Positions 1 to 8,421 of a stretch of 64,000 bases of DNA are shown piece by piece (position 1 is the first letter of the stretch; each line of letters opens with the position of its first letter). Source of the stretch: JBNAGF01 sp049801055 (GTDB taxonomy: Bacteria > Pseudomonadota > Alphaproteobacteria > Rhodobacterales > Rhodobacteraceae); the NCBI RefSeq assembly GCF_049801055.1, contig NZ_JBNAGF010000012.1:91605-155604 (forward strand). Reading direction: 5' to 3'. The notes beneath the pieces are model-generated. The model was not told where the DNA came from. It did no database searches and saw nothing but the letters and a program-made list of their open reading frames with translations. The position numbers and the translations under genes were made by a program.

Positions 1-118
1 TCTGTCCCAACCAGTCGATCACCGACAGCGGCGAAGATTGCGTTTTTTGCGTCTGCGCGGAAACGGGACCGGCATGCAAGGCCCCGGCGATCAGGAGCAG
101 GGCTGTTCCGGTTCGCAT
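1..118 (-). CDS. Partial secreted protein of unknown function (N-terminus only)
   Basis: The frame starts at an ATG at 118 and runs off the left edge, so only the first 39 residues are visible. They begin MRTGTALLLIAGALHAGPVS and form a typical Sec signal peptide with an Ala-x-Ala type site (VSA) near residue 21, followed by a polar Gln/Lys/Ser stretch. The start lies two bases after the stop of the small membrane-protein gene upstream (121-270), so the two are almost certainly co-transcribed. The family cannot be identified from this fragment; it is a periplasmic or outer-membrane-directed protein by inference. Confidence 0.6.
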   Translation of the reverse strand, partial: MRTGTALLLIAGALHAGPVSAQTQKTQSSPLSVIDWLGQ

Positions 119-120
119 AC

Positions 121-270
121 TCAGTTCGATTCCAGCGTCACCGGCACACGGATTTCTTCTTGCGCGGGTGAAAAGTCCACCCCGAACAGAGGGCCGATAT
201 AGGCGTAGCCAACCAGCCCGATGAATACCAGACACACCAAATACACCAGAAATTTGATCAAGCGCCCCAT
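121..270 (-). CDS. Small single-pass membrane protein, 49 aa
   Basis: This open frame (ATG at 270, TGA at 121-123) encodes MGRLIKFLVYLVCLVFIGLV followed by GYAYIGPLFGVDFSP and a short acidic tail. Residues about 5-29 form one hydrophobic segment after a positively charged start, which predicts an inner-membrane protein with its C-terminus outside. It is divergent from aroK, with 82 bp between the starts, and is followed two bases later by a secreted-protein gene. Function is unknown. The clean membrane topology and the tight spacing to the next gene are the reasons for calling it real. Confidence 0.65.
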   Translation of the reverse strand: MGRLIKFLVYLVCLVFIGLVGYAYIGPLFGVDFSPAQEEIRVPVTLESN

Positions 271-352
271 GGTTCTTTTTTTGCCCCTCATTCTGCTCTT
301 TTGTCCAAGTTATATATGGCCTTTTCCACAAGATCACGTCATTCACGTAAGA

Positions 353-943
353 ATGAGCGGAAATGAGCAAAAAACCGGCACCCGGCCTGTCGAGATCCCC
401 GTTTACACGCTGAAAAAGACCGTGGCGATGGTGGGCATGATGGGGGCTGGAAAGACTGCGGTGGGCCGGGCGCTCGCGGCCAGGCTGGGTGTGCCGTTTC
501 TGGATAGCGATGCCGAGATCGAGGCCGCTGCCAACATGACCATTCCCGAGATCTTTTCCCGTGACGGTGAACCGTTCTTTCGCGAAAAGGAATCGCAAGT
601 GATTTCCCGGCTGCTCGACGAAGAGCGGGGAATTCTGTCCACTGGAGGCGGTGCCTATCTGGCCGACCGCAACCGGCAGATGATTTCCGACCGCGGCGTT
701 GCGATCTGGCTCAAGGCGGATCTCGAGGTGCTGTGGAACCGGGTCAAGCACAAGGATACCCGCCCGTTGCTGCGCACCTCGGACCCGCGTGCGACATTGC
801 GGGATCTGTATGAAGCGCGCGTGCCGCTTTACTCCAAGGCGGATCTTACGGTCACGTCCGACGGGCAGGCCGCGATCGAGGAAATGGTGGACCGGGTGAT
901 TGCCGTGCTTCTCACCCGCCCGGACGTTCTTGAACAGGGTTGA
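353..943 (+). CDS. aroK: Shikimate kinase
   Basis: AroK phosphorylates the 3-hydroxyl of shikimate with ATP, the fifth step of chorismate synthesis, in the cytoplasm. The 196-aa product has the P-loop GMMGAGKT at residues 28-35, the shikimate-binding Asp in DSD near residue 53, FFREKE with the substrate Arg, and the STGGGAYL loop. The open frame extends upstream to 221, but that part overlaps the divergent small gene that starts at 270 and lacks family similarity, so the ATG at 353 is chosen. It is followed two bases later by aroB, the usual aroKB pair. Confidence 0.93.
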   Translation: MSGNEQKTGTRPVEIPVYTLKKTVAMVGMMGAGKTAVGRALAARLGVPFLDSDAEIEAAANMTIPEIFSRDGEPFFREKESQVISRLLDEERGILSTGGGAYLADRNRQMISDRGVAIWLKADLEVLWNRVKHKDTRPLLRTSDPRATLRDLYEARVPLYSKADLTVTSDGQAAIEEMVDRVIAVLLTRPDVLEQG

Positions 944-945
944 AG

Positions 946-2058
946 ATGGAAAATACCGTTCACGTTGAACTGGGGTCGCGTTCCTATGACGTGGTCATCG
1001 GACCGGGGCTGCTGGATCAGGCGGGCCCGCGCATCGCACCGCTGCTGCGACGGCCGCGTGTGGCGGTCATCAGCGACGAAAACGTTGCCGCGTTGCATCT
1101 GGATGCGTTGCGGGCCGGGCTGTCGACTGCGGGCCTCGAGATGGTCTCGATGGAGCTGCCGGCTGGTGAAGCAACAAAAAGCTGGCCGCATTTTGAACGC
1201 GCTGTGGAATGGCTGCTGGAACAGAAGATCGAGCGCAACGACGTGGTGATCGCCTTTGGCGGCGGAGTGATCGGAGACCTTGTCGGGTTTGCCGCCGCGG
1301 TTCTGCGCCGGGGGATCAGGTTCGTTCAGATCCCGACCTCGCTGCTGGCGCAGGTCGACAGCTCGGTGGGGGGCAAGACCGGGATCAACGCGCCGCAGGG
1401 TAAGAACTTGATCGGTGCATTTCACCAGCCGTCTCTGGTTCTGGCCGATACCGCCGTTCTAGGCACTCTGACTGCGCGGGATTTTCTTGCCGGTTACGGC
1501 GAGGTCGTGAAATACGGCCTGCTGGGCGACGCCGCGTTCTTTGACTGGCTCGAAAAACAGGGGCCGGCGCTTGCTGCGGGCGACATGCAGGCGCGTGTTC
1601 AGGCGGTGACCCGTTCGGTGCAAATGAAGGCCGATATCGTTGCCCGCGATGAAACCGAGCAGGGCGACCGGGCGTTGCTGAACCTTGGACATACATTTTG
1701 TCACGCGCTGGAGGCAGCCACGGGTTATTCTGATCGGCTGCTGCATGGTGAGGGCGTGGCGATCGGCTGCGCGCTGGCATTTGAACTGTCGGCGCGGCTC
1801 GGGCTTTGCGCGCAGGAGGATCCCTCCCGTGTACGGGTGCACCTCAAGGCGATGGGCATGAAGACGGATCTGGCCGACATACCCGGTGATCTGCCCGGCG
1901 CCGACGCCTTGCTTGGGCTGATGGCGCAGGACAAGAAGGTGGTCGACGGCCAGTTGCGGTTCATTCTGGCACGCGGCATCGGGCAGGCGTTCGTTACCGG
2001 CGATGTTCCGGGTGATGCTGTGCTTGAAATTCTTGAGGATGCGCTGGCAACCTGTTGA
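946..2058 (+). CDS. aroB: 3-dehydroquinate synthase
   Basis: AroB converts DAHP to 3-dehydroquinate using NAD and a divalent metal, the second step of the shikimate pathway. The 370-aa length is normal. Visible signatures are the NAD-binding stretch FGGGVIGDLVGFAA, the segment PTSLLAQVDSSVGGKTG and the metal-ligand region LNLGHTFCHALE with the later LLHGEGVAIG. A TTG at 940 would give two more residues and overlap aroK by four bases; the ATG at 946 is preferred. The gene converges with the metalloprotease gene at 2070, with only 11 bases between stops. Confidence 0.95.
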   Translation: MENTVHVELGSRSYDVVIGPGLLDQAGPRIAPLLRRPRVAVISDENVAALHLDALRAGLSTAGLEMVSMELPAGEATKSWPHFERAVEWLLEQKIERNDVVIAFGGGVIGDLVGFAAAVLRRGIRFVQIPTSLLAQVDSSVGGKTGINAPQGKNLIGAFHQPSLVLADTAVLGTLTARDFLAGYGEVVKYGLLGDAAFFDWLEKQGPALAAGDMQARVQAVTRSVQMKADIVARDETEQGDRALLNLGHTFCHALEAATGYSDRLLHGEGVAIGCALAFELSARLGLCAQEDPSRVRVHLKAMGMKTDLADIPGDLPGADALLGLMAQDKKVVDGQLRFILARGIGQAFVTGDVPGDAVLEILEDALATC

Positions 2059-2069
2059 AAAAAGAAGCC

Positions 2070-3143
2070 TTAGCGCCCTTGGAGCACCATCAATTCCCCG
2101 ACATTTTCACGCGTGATGTAACCGGTTAGATGCCCGCTTTCGGTGCAGACCGCCACCGCGGGAGCACCGGTGTGCAGCGTGTCCAGCACCTGTTCCAGCC
2201 CGGTCAGGAGGCTAACGGTCGGGATCTGCGTTTCCGCGATGGACGACACCGCCTGCAGTCTGGATCCGTCCCCGGCCAGCGCGGCAAACAGCGCCTCGCG
2301 GGTCAGAAACCCGAGCAGCCGACCGTTCGGGTCAAGAATGGGAAACTCGTGCTGGGTGGTGCGGATCACGGCGTTGGCTGCAACATCGAGTGTATCCTCG
2401 GGATGCAGCGATTCGAACCGTGTGATCATGGCGTCGCGCGCCAGAACACGCCTTGCTGCCGCACGCATGGCGACATCCTGGCTTTCGGCATTGGCGGCCA
2501 CGAATACAAAGAGCGCGATCAGAACCAGAACCGGATTGCCACCGGACAATCCGGCGAACCCGAGCCCAAAGGCGACCACTTGACCGGCGATCGCCGCCCA
2601 TCGGGTGGCGGTTACCCGATCGGTCCAAAGGCACAGAAAAGCGCGGAACACGCGACCGCCATCCATCGGAAAGGCCGGGATCATGTTGAACACGGCCAGA
2701 AACAGGTTCACGATGGCCAGCCGCTGCAGAAAGCCCGGGCCGGTGCTGTCGATCACGGCGAGATCGTCGACCGAGATCCCGGCGCCGAAAACCACAACCA
2801 AAAGGGCCCATATCACGATATTCACGGCCGGACCGGCCAGCGCCACGGCGATCTCGCGGCGCGGATTCTCGGGCATCCGTTCCAGCCGTGCCAGTCCTCC
2901 GATCGGAAGCAGCGTGATGTCCGGCGTTGCGATCCCATAACGGCGTGCCATCAGCGCATGGCCAAACTCATGGGCGACAACACAGGCAAATAGCGCGATG
3001 ACGAACAGAATGTTCTCGATCGCCCCCGGCAGACCGGCCTCGGAATAGGCGGCAAAGCCGACCCATGCCAGCAACAGGAAGAACGTGACATGCACCCTCA
3101 GGTCCGAGCCGAGAATGCGTCCGATGGAAAAGGACCAGGTCAT
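2070..3143 (-). CDS. Site-2 protease family (M50) membrane metalloprotease with CBS domains
   Basis: The 357-aa product is an integral-membrane zinc metalloprotease of the M50 class fused to a regulatory CBS pair. The zinc-binding HEFGH is at residues 58-62 and the third ligand lies in NMIPAFPMDGGR with Asp at about 161, both in membrane segments. Residues from about 225 to the end form two CBS motifs, which in other proteins bind adenine nucleotides. The longest frame reaches 3299, but the added 52 residues are unrelated to the family, so the ATG at 3143 is used. The protease substrate is unknown. It lies downstream of ssb, separated by that gene's terminator. Confidence 0.85.
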   Translation of the reverse strand: MTWSFSIGRILGSDLRVHVTFFLLLAWVGFAAYSEAGLPGAIENILFVIALFACVVAHEFGHALMARRYGIATPDITLLPIGGLARLERMPENPRREIAVALAGPAVNIVIWALLVVVFGAGISVDDLAVIDSTGPGFLQRLAIVNLFLAVFNMIPAFPMDGGRVFRAFLCLWTDRVTATRWAAIAGQVVAFGLGFAGLSGGNPVLVLIALFVFVAANAESQDVAMRAAARRVLARDAMITRFESLHPEDTLDVAANAVIRTTQHEFPILDPNGRLLGFLTREALFAALAGDGSRLQAVSSIAETQIPTVSLLTGLEQVLDTLHTGAPAVAVCTESGHLTGYITRENVGELMVLQGR

Positions 3144-3255
3144 GCGGCGTGTCCTCGGTTCGGAGATACTGCCCGGATGATACTCTGCTCCGGAATTTGC
3201 CGCATCCCCTGTTGAGAGGGTCTGCCGCAGCGTTTCGGGCGGGCGGCAACGGCAA

Positions 3256-3285
3256 CGAAAAACCCCGCCGTTTGGGGCGGGGTTT
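3256..3285 (-). terminator. Rho-independent terminator of ssb
   Basis: A perfect 10-bp stem (3260-3269 paired with 3276-3285, six-base loop) is followed on the minus strand by a run of five T. It lies about 25 bases past the ssb stop codon. Confidence 0.85.
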
Positions 3286-3310
3286 GGTCTTGTCGACACG
3301 GGACCCGATA

Positions 3311-3835
3311 TTAGAACGGGATCTCGTCGTCGTCGATGCTGCTGGACGCCGGCCGACCACCGCCCTGCGACGGGGCGCTGCCGCCATAGGGGTCGCCCTG
3401 TGGTCCGCCGCCATACGGGTCGTCCTGCTGGCCGCCATAACCGCCGCCGGACTGACCGCCATAGCCTCCTCCGCCACCGCCATCACGACCATCCAGCATG
3501 ACCAGCGTGGCATCAAAGCCCTGCAGAACAACCTCGGTCGAATACCTGTCCTGTCCCGACTGGTCCTGCCACTTGCGGGTCTGCAGCTTGCCTTCGAGAT
3601 ACACCTTGGACCCCTTTCGCAGATACTGCTCTGCGACCCGGACAAGGCCCTCCGAGAAAATCGCCACCGAATGCCACTCGGTGCGTTCGCGGCGTTCACC
3701 GGTGTTGCGGTCTTTCCATGTTTCGGACGTGGCGATGCGCAAATTGCACACCTTGCCGCCGTTCTGGAAAGACCTCACCTCGGGGTCGCGGCCCAGATTT
3801 CCGATCAGAATGACTTTGTTTACTGAGCCTGCCAT
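3311..3835 (-). CDS. ssb: Single-stranded DNA-binding protein
   Basis: SSB coats single-stranded DNA in replication, repair and recombination and recruits partners through its tail. The 174-aa product has an OB-fold of about 110 residues opening with MAGSVNKVILIGNLGRDPEV, then a Gly-rich linker of repeated GGYGG type units (about residues 115-160), and ends in the acidic tip DDDEIPF that binds SSB-interacting proteins. Length and architecture are normal. It is divergent from the lytic transglycosylase gene, with 263 bp between the starts, and ends at a clear terminator. Confidence 0.96.
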   Translation of the reverse strand: MAGSVNKVILIGNLGRDPEVRSFQNGGKVCNLRIATSETWKDRNTGERRERTEWHSVAIFSEGLVRVAEQYLRKGSKVYLEGKLQTRKWQDQSGQDRYSTEVVLQGFDATLVMLDGRDGGGGGGYGGQSGGGYGGQQDDPYGGGPQGDPYGGSAPSQGGGRPASSSIDDDEIPF

Positions 3836-4098
3836 GGATGTTCCCCGCTTTCATTCTTTTGCTCGTGTGTGCCGCGCTCCGGACCGGCGGTGCCGACGGG
3901 CGCAGCCCGGGGCGCCGAATCTGCCCCGCTGTCGCGCCAATCTATACCGCGTGGGGCAGGCGAAACCAGAGCCACCGTTGCAAAAATCTGCTACCGGGCA
4001 GGGTGCCTCGGTTCGGGGATCTTCCAACCCTGCTTCACTTCGTATATATTCGTTTCCAGTTTTAAGGTTATTGTCTGAATAGGGTCCACCCACGAACC

Positions 4099-4680
4099 AT
4101 GCGCAGGTTTCTATCCGGCATTGTTGTCGCGTCGCTCGTGATTGGGCCCGCTGCGCAGGCCGACATGTTCTCGACCAAGAACCGTCGCGACATCTTCCGG
4201 TCGCAGGCGCGTGTGCTCGATACCCGTGCGGCGACGCAGTATTCGGGATCGGAACGGTTACGACCGAACTATCTCAAGGGCGATTCCGGCGGCAATCTTC
4301 GGTATGCCGGCAAGTACAAGGGCCAGTATCTCGGTATGGCGCGCGAGGCCGCCCGGCGTCACAAGGTGCCTGAGGAACTGTTCCTGAGACTTGTTCAGCA
4401 GGAATCAAACTGGAACCCGCGGGCGAAATCGCACAAGGGCGCGCTTGGCCTTGCGCAGTTGATGCCGGCGACCGCGCGGGCGATGGGCGTCGACCCGCTG
4501 GATCCGTACCAGAACCTCGACGGTGGTGCGCGGTATCTCAAGCGCCAGTATCGTAAATTCAAGTCGTGGCGTCTTGCTCTGGCGGCCTACAACGCCGGTC
4601 CGGATGCTGTGAAGAAATACAAAGGCGTTCCACCCTATAAAGAGACCCAGAACTATGTTCGGGTCATCTGGGGAAGTTGA
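4099..4680 (+). CDS. Lytic transglycosylase (SLT domain), exported
   Basis: The protein cleaves the MurNAc-GlcNAc bond of peptidoglycan in the periplasm. The 193-aa product has a signal peptide ending near residue 21 (GPAAQA), and an SLT goose-lysozyme-like domain from about residue 85 onward. The catalytic Glu lies in QQESNWNPRA, followed by GALGLAQLMPATA and the AAYNAGP motif. It belongs to the small Slt/MltE-type class with no additional binding domains. It precedes a cytochrome c peroxidase gene by 85 bp; no direct functional tie is evident. Confidence 0.88.
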   Translation: MRRFLSGIVVASLVIGPAAQADMFSTKNRRDIFRSQARVLDTRAATQYSGSERLRPNYLKGDSGGNLRYAGKYKGQYLGMAREAARRHKVPEELFLRLVQQESNWNPRAKSHKGALGLAQLMPATARAMGVDPLDPYQNLDGGARYLKRQYRKFKSWRLALAAYNAGPDAVKKYKGVPPYKETQNYVRVIWGS

Positions 4681-4765
4681 CCGGCACTTGCGTCAAATCA
4701 AATCCTGAGTGAAATACCTTGATAAAGTCGAGGAAAGCGACTCGATCTTTTGTTCAGGAGCCATC

Positions 4766-5914
4766 ATGCTGCCAAAACACGCGATCTACACCCGTATATG
4801 TGCTGTTCTGCTGACATGCTGGCCGATTGGTGGGCTGGCTGCGCCCTTTGAGAGCGAGGAAGCCTTGGGCGAAGCTCTGTTCTTTGACGAGAACCTGTCG
4901 CTGAACCGAACACAATCCTGTGCCACCTGCCATGATCCCGAGGCCGGATTTGCGGACCCTAGGGAAACCGCCGCAGGGCGCGCGGTTTCATTGGGTGATG
5001 ATGGCGTCTCGTTGGGCGATCGCAGCGCTCCTACGGCCGCCTATGCCGCTTTTGCTCCGGGGTTTCATCAGAATGATGAGGGGAAATGGGTTGGCGGGCT
5101 GTTCTGGGATGGCCGTGCCGACAGCCTCGAGGCGCAGGCCGGAGGACCGCCGCTCAACCCGATCGAGATGGGGATGCCCGGCAAGCCCGCCGTTGTCGCG
5201 CGCCTGCAGGAAAACGCCGATTACGTCGCCGCCATGCAGGCGCTGTTTGGGCCGAACATCTTTGCCGATCCGGACAAGGCTTATGATGCCATGACCCGGG
5301 CGATTGCCGCCTTTGAACGCACCGACCTGTTTGCTCCGTTCGACAGCAAGTATGACCGCTATCTGCGAGGGGAAACCATGCTGAGCGAGGACGAAGAGCT
5401 GGGCCGCGTCCTGTTCTTTTCGGAACAGTTCACCAACTGCAACCTGTGCCACCAGTTGAAACAGAGCCCGATGGATCCGGCTGAAACCTTTACCAATTAC
5501 GAACACCACAATATCGGTGTTCCGGTCAATGAAGCGGCCCGCGCTGTGAACGGGGCCAAGGGGCCGGATCTTGGGTTGCTGGCCAATCCGCTGGTGGATG
5601 ACGGGGCGCAAGGCGGCAAGTTCAGAACGCCCACGCTGCGAAACGTGGCGGTGACCGGGCCATATATGCACAACGGCGTGTTCGCGGATCTCCGCACCGT
5701 CATGCTGTTTTACAACAAGTACAACACCAAGGCCGAAGCCCGTCAGATCAATCCGGAAACCGGCAAGCCGTTTGCCTGGCCGGAAATTCCACATACGCTT
5801 GCGGTCAAGGAACTGACGCATGGACCTGCGCTGGACGACCGCCGGATCGACGCGCTGGTGGCATTTCTGAAAACCCTCACAGATGCCCGCTATGAACATC
5901 TGCTGGAGGAATGA
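4766..5914 (+). CDS. Di-haem cytochrome c peroxidase / MauG family protein
   Basis: The periplasmic enzyme family reduces hydrogen peroxide with electrons from c-type cytochromes, or, in MauG, oxidises protein side chains. The 382-aa product has a signal peptide ending near residue 26 and two haem c motifs, CATCH at 52-56 and CNLCH at 225-229. The segment YMHNGVF near the C-terminus is typical of the second haem domain. The start at 4766 is chosen because CAGGAG lies five bases upstream; a longer frame from 4709 adds 19 unconserved residues. Whether it is a true peroxidase or a MauG-like oxidase cannot be decided. Confidence 0.85.
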   Translation: MLPKHAIYTRICAVLLTCWPIGGLAAPFESEEALGEALFFDENLSLNRTQSCATCHDPEAGFADPRETAAGRAVSLGDDGVSLGDRSAPTAAYAAFAPGFHQNDEGKWVGGLFWDGRADSLEAQAGGPPLNPIEMGMPGKPAVVARLQENADYVAAMQALFGPNIFADPDKAYDAMTRAIAAFERTDLFAPFDSKYDRYLRGETMLSEDEELGRVLFFSEQFTNCNLCHQLKQSPMDPAETFTNYEHHNIGVPVNEAARAVNGAKGPDLGLLANPLVDDGAQGGKFRTPTLRNVAVTGPYMHNGVFADLRTVMLFYNKYNTKAEARQINPETGKPFAWPEIPHTLAVKELTHGPALDDRRIDALVAFLKTLTDARYEHLLEE

Positions 5915-5959
5915 TCCCCCGAAGTCAGCGCCCTGAATTCGCCCGAAAACATTATCACA

Positions 5960-6220
5960 TCACGAAACCGGGATCTGGTAGCGCCTGAGAAATTCAACCA
6001 TGAGGTCCGGTGCCTTGGGCCAGCTATAAAGCCCTTTGTCCCGCCAACTTATGGTGTTTAGTGCGTTCAGGTTTTCTCCGACCCACCCGACCAGCTCGTC
6101 ATGCGGAACTAGGTACCGTTCGCCACCATGCGTGATGTCGAGCGTCGCGCCACGCCCCAGCATCTTCTTTTCAATCAATGGGCGGTTTGTGGCCCTCGGA
6201 TTGTCAGTGAACTTTCCCAT
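5960..6220 (-). CDS. Conserved-looking hypothetical protein, 86 aa
   Basis: An 86-aa soluble protein beginning MGKFTDNPRATNRPLIEKKM and ending in LMVEFLRRYQIPVS. It has no signal peptide, membrane segment or recognised motif; it is rich in Trp near its C-terminal half (GLYSWPK). It starts 15 bases after the stop of the ABC-transporter ATPase gene, with an AGAGG ribosome-binding site, so it is the last gene of the importer operon. The function is not recognised. Confidence 0.6.
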   Translation of the reverse strand: MGKFTDNPRATNRPLIEKKMLGRGATLDITHGGERYLVPHDELVGWVGENLNALNTISWRDKGLYSWPKAPDLMVEFLRRYQIPVS

Positions 6221-6235
6221 ACCAGTTCAAGACCT

Positions 6236-8323
6236 CTATTCAGCCGCCACCTTGATAACCGGGGTCATTTCCGCCAGTGCTGCATCGTCGAGATGGCACT
6301 TGATCTGATGGCCATCCTGCAGCGTTCGGACCGGTGGCACCTCGCGGTCACACAGGCCGCCCGCGACCTTGGATTTCCAGCGGCAGCGCGTCTGGAACGG
6401 GCAGCCCGGCGGTGGGCTCATTGCCGAAGGAATGTCGCCTTCGAGGACGATATGTTCCTTTTCGATCGAAGTATCAGCAATCGGCACAGCCGATAGCAGG
6501 GCTTCGGTATAGGGGTGATAGGGCGGGGCAAAGACCTGATCGGTTGTTCCCAGTTCCACCACATGCCCGAGATACATCACCATCACCCGGTCCGAGAGAT
6601 AGCGCACGATGGAAAGGTCGTGGCTGATGAACAGAAGCGTGGTCTTGTGTTCGCGCTGGATCTCCATCAGCAGATCCGTCACCGCCGCCTGAACACTGAC
6701 GTCCAGCGCCGAAACCGGCTCGTCCGCGACAACGATCCGGGCGTCGCCGGCAAAGGCGCGGGCGATTCCAACACGTTGTTTCTGTCCGCCCGAAAGCTGT
6801 CTCGGCATCCGTTCTGCAAAGGCGCGGGGCAGTTTCACCAGATCCAGCAACTCCAGCATCCGCTTGCGCCGGTCCGCCTCGCTCTTGCCAACCCCGAAGA
6901 TCTCCAGCGCCCGTATGATTTGGCGCCCGACGGTCATGGACGGATTCAGCGTGTCGAACGGGTTCTGGAACACCATCTGCACGTCCGCAACTGTCTGGGT
7001 GTCGCGCTCTTCGATTGGAATGCCTTCGATCGAGCGGTTGTCGAGCAGGATGGCTCCGTCCGTGGCAGTCTCTAGCCCCATCAGAACTTTGGCAAAGGTC
7101 GACTTGCCGCAACCGGATTCCCCGACAATGGCCAACGTTTCGGATTCGCGGGCTTCAAACGAAAGGGTCTCGTTGGCCTTCACGACCTTCTTCTCGCCGC
7201 CTCCGAACAACGCATTGGCTGCCACCTCATAGTATTTCTTGAGGTTTTCCATCTTGAGCACGACATTGCCGACTTCGGCTTTTTCCTTCTGGGCTTCGGC
7301 CACAAGGGGCGCGTCCCAGTCGATTTCACCGAACTTCAGGCAACGTGTGTGATGGCGGTCATTGTCCGGAACCGCCTCCATCTGGATCTCCTGCGCGTCG
7401 CAGCGGCCAGCTTCGAAATAATCACAGCGCGGGCCGAAATTGCAGCCCGGCGGGCGTTCGTGCGGCAACGGGAAATTGCCCGGAATGGCCACAAGGGGGC
7501 GGGCGGTCTTGTCCGCGCCAGGCAGGGGGATCGACCGGAACAGGGCCTGCGTGTAAGGGTGGCGCATTTCATCGAACACATCTTCGATCGAACCGCGCTC
7601 CACCGCCTCGCCGGAGTACATCACGCATAACCGGTCGCAGGTTTCCAGCACCAGCCCCAGATTGTGGCTGATGAACAGCATCGACGTGCCGTATTTCTTT
7701 CCAAGGTCCTTGACCAGTTCGACCACTGCGGCTTCGACCGTCACATCAAGCGCCGTTGTCGGTTCGTCAAGGATCAGCAGCGCCGGTTTCGACATCAGTG
7801 CCATTGCGATCACAATCCGCTGCTGCTGCCCACCCGACAGCTGGTGCGGGAAGCTGTTCAGCATTCGCTCGGGGTCGGGCAAGCGCACGTCGGTCACCAC
7901 TTCGAGTGCGCGTTTGCGGGCCTCCACGGCACCAACGCCTTCGTGGATCATCGGCACTTCCATCAGTTGCTTACCGATCTTCATTGCCGGGTTCAGCGAG
8001 GCCATCGGTTCCTGATAGATCATGGCGATCTCGTTGCCGCGAATGTCGCGCAGTTCTTCGGGCGTCATTTGCGACATGTCGCGCCCCTTGAACTTGATCG
8101 ACCCACCAACGATACGGCCGTTCTTGCCAAGATCCTGCATCACGCCCAGCGCCACGGTGGATTTGCCGCATCCCGATTCTCCGACAAGTCCGACCGCTTC
8201 GCCCGGTTGCACCGCGACCGAGAAATCCATCACTGCCGGAATCTCCCGAAGCCGGGTAAAAAACGAAATCGAGAGCTTGTCGATCTCGAGTATCGGGCCG
8301 TCATACTCCGCCAGTTTGCTCAT
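6236..8323 (-). CDS. Fused double ATPase of a peptide/opine-type ABC importer
   Basis: This 695-aa cytoplasmic subunit carries two complete ATP-binding cassettes, equivalent to DppD and DppF joined in one chain (GsiA/YejF style). Each half has a Walker A GESGCGKST (first at 48-56), a signature (LSGGQQQR and LSGGQKQR), a Walker B with DEP, and a C-terminal Cys-rich oligopeptide-transporter extension (CNFGPRC and CPFQTRC). The ATG at 8323 follows a GGAG ribosome-binding site; a longer frame from 8359 runs into the repeat element at 8361-8410. It is the fourth gene of the importer operon. Confidence 0.9.
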   Translation of the reverse strand: MSKLAEYDGPILEIDKLSISFFTRLREIPAVMDFSVAVQPGEAVGLVGESGCGKSTVALGVMQDLGKNGRIVGGSIKFKGRDMSQMTPEELRDIRGNEIAMIYQEPMASLNPAMKIGKQLMEVPMIHEGVGAVEARKRALEVVTDVRLPDPERMLNSFPHQLSGGQQQRIVIAMALMSKPALLILDEPTTALDVTVEAAVVELVKDLGKKYGTSMLFISHNLGLVLETCDRLCVMYSGEAVERGSIEDVFDEMRHPYTQALFRSIPLPGADKTARPLVAIPGNFPLPHERPPGCNFGPRCDYFEAGRCDAQEIQMEAVPDNDRHHTRCLKFGEIDWDAPLVAEAQKEKAEVGNVVLKMENLKKYYEVAANALFGGGEKKVVKANETLSFEARESETLAIVGESGCGKSTFAKVLMGLETATDGAILLDNRSIEGIPIEERDTQTVADVQMVFQNPFDTLNPSMTVGRQIIRALEIFGVGKSEADRRKRMLELLDLVKLPRAFAERMPRQLSGGQKQRVGIARAFAGDARIVVADEPVSALDVSVQAAVTDLLMEIQREHKTTLLFISHDLSIVRYLSDRVMVMYLGHVVELGTTDQVFAPPYHPYTEALLSAVPIADTSIEKEHIVLEGDIPSAMSPPPGCPFQTRCRWKSKVAGGLCDREVPPVRTLQDGHQIKCHLDDAALAEMTPVIKVAAE

Positions 8324-8360
8324 CTTTCTTATACTCCCAGACAAAATTGGCATGTGCACA

Positions 8361-8410
8361 ATTTCATCTTTTCGAAAATACTCCGGGGGTCCGGGGGGCT
8401 GGCCCCCCGG
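8361..8410 (-). repeat. Dispersed hairpin element, copy A
   Basis: Read on the minus strand, an 8-bp GC-only hairpin (8391-8398 with 8403-8410, loop of four) is followed by ACCCCCGGAGTATTTTCG and AAAAGATGAAAT. The same architecture, hairpin then CGGAGTAyTT then AAAAGATGAA, recurs at 15931-15976 and 38504-38550. It sits between the second permease gene and the ATPase gene of the importer operon. It may act as a transcript processing or attenuation site; this is inference. Confidence 0.6.
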
Positions 8411-8421
8411 CCTCTATCACA

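Noticed and set aside
2410..2425. A gattcgaacc word resembling a tRNA T-loop (complement).
   Set aside because: It lies inside the metalloprotease frame and no acceptor stem or anticodon arm surrounds it.
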